Shown one piece after another: positions 8,350 to 16,078 of a DNA stretch of 20,448 bases. Position 1 is the stretch's first letter. Every line of letters starts with the position of its first letter. The DNA is from Selaginella moellendorffii (Eukaryota; Streptophyta; Lycopodiopsida; Selaginellales; Selaginellaceae), in the NCBI RefSeq assembly GCF_000143415.4, contig NW_003314327.1:1070241-1090688 (forward strand). Reading direction: 5' to 3'. The notes beneath the pieces were generated by a model that was not told the DNA's origin, ran no database searches, and saw only the letters and a program-made list of their open reading frames with translations. The position numbers and the translations under genes were made by a program.

Positions 8350-9394
8350 CCAGAGATGTGACGTGATGTTATCCGGTATGTGCGTAACTGCGTTTGGTGC
8401 CAAGCTCGTAATATTCCCCCTTGTGCTATGGAAGGACGGTTGGAGTCAATTGCAATTTCCCATCCATTTGAGTTGGTGGCGTTTGATCTTATGGGACCTT
8501 TTCTACGGTCAACTGCTGGCAATGAGTATGTTATTATTATTTCTGACTACTTGACTCGTTGGGTGGAAGTTGGTGCTCTTGCTAGCGCCTCTGCAACTGC
8601 TGTTGGATACTTTCTCCTCAATTGAGTGGTGTTCCAACATTTTTGTCCAGAGCAGATTCTTTCGGATAATGGTCCTGCATTTATGGCTGAGGTATTTCAT
8701 GTTTTGATGTCTCGGTTGGGGATATGCCACACTTTTACGAGTGCTTATTATCCACAATCAGACGGTCTGGTGGAACGGCTCATTCAGACATTCAAAGGGA
8801 TGATTGCGAAGTATGTGAACTTTCAGCATTCGGATTGGGATGGTTGTTTGCCGTCTCTTCGGTATGCCTATGTCACAGGAATGCAAAGTTCTATTGGTGC
8901 TTCACCATATAAACTTCTATATGGTCATGATCCAATATTACCAACGGAGCTGGGTTTACCTTCGCGATTGCCACGAGCTCCTGATGCTAGGTCATGGGAT
9001 CAATATTTGACAAGCATTCTTCCACTTGGCCGAACACTTAGGCCGCGTACAAGTGGGACAACAACGGCGCTACAACTCCCATCATCATCCATCTGCAGAG
9101 TACAAAGTGGATGATTTGGTGTTAGTTCGTTTTCCCCATCTTACGGTACGTGGTTTATCTAAGGGGATCCTTGCACAATGGAAAGGACCATATCGGGTGT
9201 TGCAGCAAGTTGGACCACAAGTTTATGAGGTTTGGCATGACATCCAGCAAGCCGATCCTCCGGAGATTGTGCATGTGCAGCAGTTGAAACGCTTTATACA
9301 AAGGGATCAGGAGCAATTAATGCCGTCTATAGATTCGTTGATGCCTCCTCCTGACGTTCCTCCAGATCCCGGCCCATCTACAAGAGAACCCTAA
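8350..9394 (+). pseudogene. INT: Retrotransposon integrase core and C-terminal domain
   Basis: Integrase inserts the element into the chromosome. The zinc finger ends in CVWC (about 8386-8397). The catalytic residues are all present: Asp at 8485, Asp at 8665 in SDNGPAF and Glu at 8773 in GLVERLIQTFKG, with 35 residues between the last two (DD35E). The C-terminal part (9026-9394, frame 2) has a GPY/F-type WKGPYRVLQQ.

Breaks: TGA 8359 and TGA 8623, both at tryptophan-like positions or nearby, and a frame change at about 9015-9027. The frame ends at a TAA (9392) in a proline-rich tail. Confidence 0.9.
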
Positions 9395-9411
9395 TAGCCT
9401 TCCATTATTCC

Positions 9412-9426
9412 GAGAGGAGGGGATGA
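9412..9426 (+). other. Polypurine tract
   Basis: GAGAGGAGGGGATGA immediately before the 3' LTR, the expected position and composition of the plus-strand DNA priming site. Confidence 0.8.
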
Positions 9427-9601
9427 TGTGAGGGCCAAGTGTACGGCTACGATGCCATATACTAATATTAGCGTAGTGGGATTTTGGTAGCCGTCGGATT
9501 GGTTTCAATCCGGACCACTCGCTCCTGTATATAAGCTAAGGTTTTTGGGCTAATTGATATACACATTTCTGTATTCCCTTTCCATATTCCAGACACTCAC
9601 A
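9427..9601 (+). repeat. 3' LTR
   Basis: 175 bp, pairs with 4611-4785. Differences from the 5' copy are single-base changes, five of the six being transitions. It breaks the GCCGTA arm of the first inverted repeat (GCCATA here) but keeps the CGGATTG/CAATCCG stem-loop and the TATATAA. Confidence 0.95.
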
Positions 9602-9960
9602 ATATAAATTATAAATTATAATATTATTTTAGCATTATATCATTATTGTAGTATTATAGGATAGATTATAATATAATAAAATAATGAAGTAATTATATAA
9701 AATTACATTAAAAAAGATGCTAAGGAATTTACTTATAAACACAAACATTAAAGATAACTCTAAATTAAATAAAAATGTTGTCATAAGTTCAAAGTGTATT
9801 TTTAAATTAGAATTTTCTACAACATCTATCTTACAACTTATATAAATCCCAGCTCAATAAATTCTTGCCAAGGTTTAAAAGGTAGTGGATCTACTCAAAC
9901 TACAAGTGATAGACACTGCTCGATTCTTATTATAACGAGACTTATAACATTAACATTAGC
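9602..9960. other. AT-rich intergenic DNA
   Basis: Composition matches 4400-4610, as expected for the other half of the split insertion target. No gene or RNA signal seen. Confidence 0.5.
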
Positions 9961-9991
9961 AGAAACTGGAGGAGATCACGAAGAATGGCTC

Positions 9992-10228
9992 ATGGCTCTG
10001 AGCTTGAACCCGATGTATCTGGTGATGGCAGTGCTGGACGCGGAGATCGCGAGTAGCATGCCCAACTCCAGCGAGGTTCTCATCACTGTCAACTTCCAGA
10101 AAGTTCACAAGGACAGGAGCATCGAGTTCTACATGTCAGAGAATGGCTTGATCTTCAGCAGTGGCTCCATACTGGTCAAGTACTTCAAGCAGGTGGTGGA
10201 GCTGCCAAGCAACAAAGTGCTGCTCTAG
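9992..10228 (+). CDS. Unrecognised GC3-rich open frame or terminal exon
   Basis: 78 codons from the ATG at 9992 to TAG. The same frame stays open upstream to at least 9890 without another ATG, and a CATTAGCAG acceptor-like site lies at about 9955-9963, so this may be the last exon of a spliced gene. Third codon positions are strikingly G/C-rich compared with the AT-rich surroundings, a sign of past or present coding selection. The protein (e.g. LSLNPMYLVMAVLDAEIA, EFYMSENGLIFSSGS) is soluble-looking with no signal peptide or motif I recognise. No upstream exon could be found before the retrotransposon, so it may be a fragment. Confidence 0.4.
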   Translation: MALSLNPMYLVMAVLDAEIASSMPNSSEVLITVNFQKVHKDRSIEFYMSENGLIFSSGSILVKYFKQVVELPSNKVLL

Positions 10229-10385
10229 CTCCGGCCAAGGGGCCTCTGTTCTTAAGAGTAGTTAGATCTTTTCTCAAGTCTTGGAACGAATCTATAAGAA
10301 ATTTTCTAGATATTTAATCAATCAGTCCTCGTTTGGCTTCCAAAAAAATGCAAACATAAGAGAAAACACGTCCTCATACCATAAG

Positions 10386-10841
10386 CTACTCTTCCTCTGC
10401 GATTGTCCCCTTCTCACTCACGTAGATACCATCCAAGGACTTCCTGATGTCCTTGTTCTTCACATGGCATTTCTGGCAGCAAAAAAAGAAGAAACATCAC
10501 CATGAGATAGATATAAAAAACTCATCTCACACCTGTTGATGAGAGCAGCGATCCTCATGGCGTGCAACCATGGCGAAATGCCAAAATATGTAATTTCTGG
10601 CAGCAAAAAAAGAAGAAACATCACCATGAGATACATCTAAAAACCTCATCTCATACCTGTTGATGAGAGCAGCGAACCTCATGGCATGCAACCATGGTGA
10701 AATGCCAAAATACGTAATTTCTGGCAGCAAAAAAAGAAGAAACATCACCACGAGATAGATCTAAAAAACTCATCTCATACCTGTTGATGAAAGCAGCGAA
10801 CCTCATGGCATGGAACCGTGGTGAAATGCCAAAATACGTAA
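10386..10841 (-). pseudogene. RPL9: 60S ribosomal protein L9 (uL6) 3' end with triplicated exon
   Basis: RPL9/uL6 is a large-subunit ribosomal protein. The last exon (10386-10472, minus, 29 codons with stop) reads [20 protein letters not shown]...EEE, a near-exact match to the conserved eukaryotic C-terminus ([11 protein letters not shown] in most; Ser replaces Phe here). A good 3' splice site (T-tract, GCTGCCAG) precedes it.

Upstream on the same strand come three tandem exon-intron units whose exon can end in MRFAALIN; the family has SRSAALINQ at this point. Relative to that, each copy seems to lack one base before the GT donor, so splicing to the last exon would be out of frame. No exons for the first ~150 residues are found, so I call it a 3' fragment. 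Confidence 0.75.
10470..10841 (-). repeat. Three 124-bp tandem units, each an exon plus an intron
   Basis: Units start at 10470, 10594 and 10718 (plus-strand coordinates), each TTTCTGGCAGC..., exactly 124 bp. Read on the minus strand a unit contains a 64-nt exon-like block and a 60-nt intron with GT(A/G)TGAG donor and T-rich GCTGCCAG acceptor. Units differ by only a few substitutions, so the amplification is recent relative to the decay around it. Confidence 0.9.
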
Positions 10842-11011
10842 GCGCTCCCGGAAAATCCTGGAAAAATGCTTCAAAAAAAACTGGTTTACCTACAAAAAAA
10901 CGTTCCTCCTCTCAACTGTTTTTTTCCCATGTGTCTTTATCTCCACCATTAAACTCAAAAAGAGTCTCGATTGAATATGTTGCCTTTGCTCTTTTAAATA
11001 TACAAGGATAA
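10784..11011 (+). repeat. Dispersed repeat, copy 2
   Basis: Counterpart of 704-955 in the same orientation, with the same ordered landmarks. Here it continues directly from the RPL9 exon repeat, which suggests that the unit is derived from an upstream intron of that gene. It ends at AAATATACAAGGATAAATAC. Confidence 0.7.
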
Positions 11012-11270
11012 ATACAAAATTAATCTAAATAAATAAAAACCATTAGATAAATATCCCAAAATATCCATGAATGTTCTTGGTATATTCACTGCCACTCCAG
11101 TCCCATACAGATTTGCTTAAGCAAACCAAAAATACTATTAAAATTCCCATAAAACAACATTTATATAGTTTAAAGTGTCCTATAATCATATTAAAAAGTG
11201 TGACTTAAACTGCTAAACCACTAAATAAACATGCACACCCCGTCCTTGGGGAGGCAGCAGACCAATATTG
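11012..11270. other. No gene seen
   Basis: AT-rich, no coding signal and no RPL9 upstream exon found on the minus strand. Confidence 0.35.
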
Positions 11271-11659
11271 TGGGTTGGTTCTTGAATCTGAAAGCCAAGG
11301 AGCTGCTGTTGGAATCACCCTGCGCTGAGAAGGCTGCAGTGTCAGGATTTAGGTTCCTATGTTGCCGGGGTGCGAGTGTGGCCAATGGAAGGGCAGCACA
11401 TAGAGATTGATCTGACCCCTGAGAAGTTGTCTCAAGTGACAATCTTGGGAGTTGGGAAGGGAAGAAGTAGATGTCATGGGGAGGCTCGAGAGATGGAAAA
11501 GAAACCAGGAGGGAGAGGAGCAGTTGAGTGGGGACGTGATTAGGATGTGGGCCGTAGTTTCTGGTTTAATGCTAGGTTGCACGTGGACCGATGGAGCTGA
11601 GGTGAATTATGACTACGCTGAACTACCCAAACCCAGACTAAAATGCACGCACCTGGCAT

Positions 11660-12310
11660 TTCGACCCTATCACTCAGACAATCCTCCAGGCGGAGATCGA
11701 GCAGGAGCTGAAGTTGACGACATGGACCTATGATACGAGATCCATGGCAAATGTGGCAGCGGACAGAAGCCAAAATTGTTGAGATCATTGAGCAGCAAGA
11801 AAGGGAGATTTGAAAGTTGGAGCAAAGGGACAAGGGAGGTTTCCCAAAAGACATCCTGCTAAAGAAGGAGAGCACGGAGCTTTGGCAGGTAATCCAGATG
11901 CTGAATGGTGAACCTTCACAGTGCCGTTGCCCAAGTATAAACAGCGGGCCCTCCAGATGGAACTGGTTGCCTTGGAAGCATGGGCTGTGAAGGTTCACTT
12001 ACAAAAGGAGAAGGAGGAGCTCCTGGAAGTCCAGAAATTGATTAAAAGTTGGAACAAGGAGGATGAGGCCATGATGAGACTGCTAGGGGGCAACTAGTAG
12101 TGGGGCAGACAGAGTTGGAGGTCGGCAGGCTTGACCGTGAAGCTTCAAGAGGAAAAGGAGAAGGTTGCTGCCTTCAGTAAAGGGGCCTTGGAGGCAGAAG
12201 TTATAATAAAGTTCCAGCATCAGAAGGAATTCTCTGCAATGCTGAGAGAACATGTAAAGGAGCTACAGGCGGAAGAGTGGGAGGGGAAAATTTGGGAGAC
12301 TCATGTATGA
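11660..12310 (+). pseudogene. Decayed coiled-coil protein gene
   Basis: Three overlapping plus-strand pieces in different frames have strong heptad-like, Glu/Lys/Gln-rich composition: QAEIEQELKLTTWTYDT (about 11670-11740), QRTEAKIVEIIEQQERE followed by EQRDK (about 11755-11835), and QMELVALEAWAVKV...LIKSWNKEDEAMMRLL (about 11950-12090), then KLQEEKEKVAAF...AEVIIKFQHQKEFSAMLREHVKELQ up to a TGA at 12308. Stops (TGA near 11810, TAG TAG near 12096) and frame changes separate them.

The EREI-KL-EQRD pattern recalls plant kinesin stalks, but coiled coils are poor evidence of family. Sequence 11270-11650 may be the upstream continuation, too decayed to read. The minus-strand 152-codon frame here is its antisense shadow. 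Confidence 0.45.
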
Positions 12311-12352
12311 GTCAGGGCCTACAGAAGCTTGTTGTCATTGCTCCCATTGTGT

Positions 12353-12778
12353 TCAGATCTTAATATCTACGCAGAAAAGCTCTTGTTCTAGTATATGGCC
12401 TTCGTGCTGCACGCCATCTTCAGTCTCGTGAAGTAGGTCATCCATCTTTTGAGGGGGGGACGGAATTGGTGGAAACTTAAGGTGCGTTTTGTATTCCTTC
12501 ACCATCAATTCAATCTTCCCTCTGACGTTCTCTATCGCAGCGGATTTTGACACGCCATATCCAACGCAGGGAATGTCCCCAGGTACGGCCACATACTCAC
12601 TTCTAAGTTTTCCGTTTTGTTTGTCTTGGTATTTGTAAACCTGATGTAAGAAAAACAAATGCCAAAATCTTGAAGCTTGGAAAGGCACCTTGCCCCAGTA
12701 CTGGAAAATGAGTTGCTTTCTCCTGCTCCTACGGTCAGGGACCATGCGATTAACATTCCTGCGACCGCTCGAAGCCAT
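12353..12778 (-). CDS. Small two-exon gene, possible HicB-like fold; function unknown
   Basis: Minus strand, ATG at 12776-12778, stop at 12353. Read straight through it gives 141 residues. A 48-nt intron with GT start and a classic T-rich TTACATCAG end (about 12641-12688) fits between WGK and VYKYQDKQ in phase 0, giving about 125 residues.

The segment EYVAVPGDIPCVGYGVSKSA..ENVRGKIELMVKEY resembles the HicB antitoxin-like pattern (Y-x-A-x-x-P-D-L-P-G-C-x-x-x-G-x-S-x-x-E-A-x-x-N-x-x-x-x-I-x-x-x-L), with Ile-Pro-Cys in place of Leu-Pro-Gly-Cys. The N-terminus is basic, the C-terminus acidic. This is a motif impression, not an assignment. A minus-strand frame upstream to 12993 reads coding-like but in another frame, so extra exons or decay are possible. 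Confidence 0.4.
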   Translation of the reverse strand: MASSGRRNVNRMVPDRRSRRKQLIFQYWGKVPFQASRFWHLFFLHQVYKYQDKQNGKLRSEYVAVPGDIPCVGYGVSKSAAIENVRGKIELMVKEYKTHLKFPPIPSPPQKMDDLLHETEDGVQHEGHILEQELFCVDIKI

Positions 12779-12993
12779 GTGTATGTGGGGTTAGGGTAGA
12801 ACCGTGCTAATTCAAGAAGGCAAATCGGCAAGATATGAATGGATTCCTTGCATGCTCTCCTTGACCATGGATTAGAACTATTTGGATCCCGCCCTGTCAG
12901 GATTAAGTTTCCTTCGTGCTCCATTTTTATTAAATAGGCTTTAAAGTTCTCCCATGTGTCCATTAAAGGTCTCGTCCAAGAATTCCTAAGCAC

Positions 12994-13478
12994 TTAGAAG
13001 AGAGGCTGCTCGTAAGTGGAAGTTAACGTTGTAGCAGCCCAAATTAATCAGTAGCAGATAAAGACAAGGGCTTGGTTTGAAGGGGAGCTTGTTAGGCGTC
13101 AGCTTTGACCACGTGGTCAACATCGGTCAAAAGGAAGCTCAAAGGTATATTAAGGTATGTCAGGATAAGGGATCTAGGGCTCACAGTGGAGACACTGCAC
13201 ATGAGAGCTTTTGAAGTAACTCGGGGGTGGTTAAGTGGTGAAGAACCTGAAGAGGAGGGTAACATAGTCTAGGAAGACTAGATCTCTGTTTTTTTGTGCC
13301 AGATCATAATAGAGATTGACTTAGAAGTGAAAGCCTTAATTACCTCACCATGTTATGATCCAATGGTTTATCCTATTCTTTCTAAATGAAAATGATGGTT
13401 ACTCCCCAGAGTTAGAATATACAAATAATTTAGCCTTGAAAAGAACTAAGATCAGTAGTGTTAATTCACTTGATTAGC
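12994..13478. other. No gene; possible solo LTR start and a G-box palindrome
   Basis: TGTAGCAGCCCAAAT at 13030 resembles the start of many plant Ty3/gypsy LTRs, and the repeated GGTCAA motifs that follow are also common in such LTRs, but I could not find a matching end or target duplication. The rest has no coding signal. Confidence 0.25.
13105..13120. promoter_or_regulatory. 16-bp palindrome: G-box inside two W-box cores
   Basis: TTGACCACGTGGTCAA is a perfect palindrome. The centre CACGTG is the G-box bound by plant bHLH/bZIP factors; the outer TTGAC on each strand is the WRKY core. A further GGTCAA follows at 13125-13130. Function is unproven; the only nearby gene candidate is the minus-strand frame ending at 12353. 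Confidence 0.4.
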
Positions 13479-13518
13479 CATGTTAGGTGAGCTCTAGGGC
13501 ACAACCTCACCCAACATG
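13479..13518. repeat. Imperfect inverted repeat (13-bp arms)
   Basis: CATGTTAGGTGAG (13479-13491) and CTCACCCAACATG (13506-13518) pair with one mismatch around a 14-base loop. It lies just before the first direct-repeat copy. Confidence 0.6.
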
Positions 13519-13548
13519 CCTGGCCGTTCTAAGACCACTACAATGTGC

Positions 13549-13690
13549 TCGCCCTACCTGGGAACTCTTTCATGGGCTGGCCGATGCCAGTTAAGTTGAT
13601 TGCATTGTTGAGGCTGCTGAGATTATTATTATTATTATTATTATACATGAGATTGTTTTAGGTCGTCACATGTGGCATTACTAGAACAGT
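13549..13690 (+). repeat. Direct repeat copy A (pair with 14190-14312)
   Basis: Shares ordered blocks with copy B: CATGG(G/C)CT, GTTAAGTT, ATTGTTGAG, an AT-rich spacer, TTTAGGT, ATGTGGC and AACAG. Copy A contains an (ATT)n microsatellite (13622-13644). The two copies are direct, about 620 bp apart and much diverged. Confidence 0.45.
13622..13644 (+). repeat. (ATT)n microsatellite
   Basis: Uninterrupted ATT run of about 23 bases, absent from the matching place in copy B. Confidence 0.9.
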
Positions 13691-14189
13691 ACAAGAAATC
13701 CTCTCATTGAGCTATCGATTGAGCTCGGGCGCTGGGATGGGAGGAGCAGCGAGGAGGGAGGAGATCGAGCTGTTACGGGAGTGCTGTGCGAGAATCTGCA
13801 AAATCCTGTGAGAACTTGAAGATCTGGAATCACAAAACCCTAGCACACTGCAATGCATTCGCCCTGCACTGTAGCTCCACACAATCGCTCAGAGCTCCCA
13901 AGACCCCTGAATATAATAGATTACTTTCTCCAACAGAATTCTTGTGGGCAAGCAAAGCTGGTTCTGGTAAAAGAATATTTCAGGATTTCTTATACCATAG
14001 TATGATTGATTTCCATGAATATCAGTGCTTTGCTTTACACTCTCAGCCCAGCGTAAATGTGGAAGCAGTATATGAAACTGCTCCGAGAGTTCTTCCTGGG
14101 ATTGGATTGAAAACTCTAGTATTGGGTGTGAGCTCGGCTTAGTATTGAGTTCCACGAGATCAAGCATTGGCTTACCATCTTATCAAACA
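13691..14189. other. Segment between the direct repeats; no gene
   Basis: A 118-codon open frame (13786-14142, +) exists but has no family motif and no codon bias. If the flanking repeats are terminal repeats this would be the internal part of a small non-coding (TRIM-like) element; I see no clear primer-binding site or polypurine tract to support that. Confidence 0.25.
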
Positions 14190-14312
14190 TGGCCTAATTC
14201 ATAGCCTGGCTCTCGCCCGTTAAGTTAATCGGATTGTTGAGAGCCGTCCAATCAAGAAAATTATATATGATAATTTTTTAGGTTTTCTTATGTGGCGGTA
14301 TTGTTCTCCAAA
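14190..14312 (+). repeat. Direct repeat copy B
   Basis: See copy A for the shared blocks. Around the shared core it has CTCTCGCCCGTTAAGTTAATCGG and a longer AT-rich spacer without the microsatellite. Confidence 0.45.
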
Positions 14313-15488
14313 ACAGTATATGTGCCGCATGTCACTGTCTTAACAGAGCTTAGGCTAACCCGTGAAGGCCAGTCAAGGGCATGTGCATGCTCATGACCCC
14401 CAGAATGCACTTGCTGGGCTTGTGCCCGGCTTGCCCATTCTGGGAGTAACAGGCTAGCACAGTTCTTTAACCTCTTCTTCACAAATATGTTCACAAAAAC
14501 ACCAACTATTTAGAAAGAAAAAATAGAGATGGCATGCATCCATAATGTTGAATACCACAGCAGTGCCATCATCCTGGCCTTACCACAAAACAATCAGTGT
14601 CATGCACTCTTATTACCAATGCCAACACGTATGAAACACCATGGCCCTGGCAATGCATTCCCAAGAGGCCTGCAAAGATTTCTAAAACAATCATGTGGAA
14701 AGGAACCTTAATCTACTTCGTAACAGATGACACTTTTCCACCGAGTTGATATTTCCCCTCTTTCTTTGGAATTCAGAATATTTTCTTTGTCTGATCAATA
14801 AAGAAAATCCAGAGAACCTGAGTCTTGGTGGTGGGCAAGTTTGATTAAAGCCGTTGATATCACTGACACGATATTTTCATCTTCTTGGAATTGTAGACCA
14901 CATTGCCGGCCCCAGCCCCGTGTCCACATTCTCTATACCACGGTTCACTGCATCTGGCGAAAAGGGGAAAAAAAAAAAAAATGAAAAGCATTTGGATTTC
15001 ATCAATCGTAAGAACTCATAGTCTGGTTCAATTCTATATCTTATATGTATTTGTAGCAGCTCATGTAGGTTCTTCTTTCAGTTGCATGCTTACATATCGT
15101 CTCGCTGAAAGCAGAGATGCTGATGATGAGAGACATGGCGACAGCAAAAGACCCCGCTGTGCCCAAGCAGTCTCCTGAGTTCTGTTCTTTCTAACTCTCC
15201 TTGTGGCAAGTGGACAGGCTCGTAAATCTACACTGCGTTTCTGTTTCCGGTGTTCAATTTTCTCAGATTCAGCATATGTTCAGAATAGAATCGGTCAGTC
15301 AGAATGATCCCTAAAGTCGATTGGCTGGAAGTAATAGAGTCGATAAATTTTTACAAACGAGAACAGGATCACTTAGCACGAGATCTCCTTCATTGAAATC
15401 CGGCAGACACCTTCAATGGTGTGAGAACTTCTCCAAGACATTTCAGCCGCACTTCTATAGATTGATCCATATCCAGCTCGAGGAAAAA
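14313..15488. other. No supported gene
   Basis: Open frames at 14529-14711 (+) and 14903-15178 (+) have no recognisable motifs. The second has one hydrophobic stretch (LVQFYILYVFVAAHVG) followed by a charged tail and could be chance. An A-tract of about 14 bases lies at 14967-14981. Confidence 0.3.
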
Positions 15489-15728
15489 CTATTGAACATC
15501 GGAAGAAGCATGGAACAATGTAGAAAAGCGTAGAACAACCACATGTGACCCGGATGGTGAACTTTCAAACAGAACGAATATCCGATCTTCTCTCATGACA
15601 CAGACAACATCGTCATCAACTCTGATTACTTTCCCTATGGTGTGTTCCTTCGACCACCTGGACTTTAAAATTCGTCTGGCTTCTGCAGCAATATCCAAGG
15701 GGTAAAAAAAAGAAGACTGGTGAAGCAA
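15489..15728 (-). other. Unrecognised minus-strand open frame
   Basis: 79 codons. The middle (ILKSRWSKEHTIGKVIRVDDDVVCVMREDRIFVLF) reads like a real beta-rich protein segment, but I cannot name a family and see no partner exons. It lies head-to-head with the GEX3-like gene, some 350 bp from its start codon. Confidence 0.2.
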
Positions 15729-15875
15729 TCAAAGAGCTCAATGTGGTTTGGTCGAGAGGTGAAGGCTTCAAATTGGATGGAGTAAGATGCGAAACTTCTT
15801 TATAAATTTAGTTGAAGGATAAAGTTTCTTTTTTCTTCTATGTATATTCTGACGAGTTTCTTTCTCCTTTGATAT

Positions 15876-15937
15876 TTTCTTTTGTGTCTAGGTTCGTGAC
15901 AGAATGTTCAGGAGCACAAACCTAGACACAAAAGAAA
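15876..15937. repeat. Perfect 19-bp inverted repeat upstream of the GEX3-like gene
   Basis: Left arm 15876-15894 (TTTCTTTTGTGTCTAGGTT) is exactly complementary to right arm 15919-15937. The 24-base loop starts CGTG and ends CACA, so the stem could continue with three more pairs after one mismatch. It ends about 140 bases before the GEX3-like ATG, in the promoter or 5' UTR. Confidence 0.9.
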
Positions 15938-16078
15938 TTGTGATCAAATTAAAAGGAGATTATTATAGATCAGTCTCATTCTTTCTTCTTTCATTTAAAA
16001 TTTTAGTTTTCGTCCACTCCACTTTTTGGATTTTTTTCTTCTAAGGAATGCATGTAACAACTCATTAGGGTTCTTGGG

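Larger units (their letters stand above)
4611..9601 (+). mobile_element. Ty3/gypsy LTR retrotransposon, complete ends, defective coding
   Basis: A 4,991-bp element with 175-bp direct LTRs, both starting TGTGAGGGCC and ending CACTCACA, flanked by ATAT on each side (4607-4610 and 9602-9605). Internal order is gag, protease, reverse transcriptase, RNase H, integrase, which defines Ty3/gypsy rather than Ty1/copia.

The integrase tail has a GPY-type module (WKGPYRV) and no chromodomain that I can see, suggesting a non-chromovirus lineage. Clade placement needs a tree. Eleven in-frame stops and at least three frame changes make it non-autonomous. The LTRs differ at six of 175 positions (five transitions, one transversion). 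Confidence 0.95.

Noticed and set aside
10470-10841. CRISPR-like or satellite array
   Set aside because: Three directly abutting 124-bp units with no spacers, explained as an exon-intron repeat.
11540-11998. 152-codon cysteine-rich minus-strand open frame
   Set aside because: Antisense of the coiled-coil remnant; Glu/Lys codons read backward give Ser/Phe/Leu/Cys.
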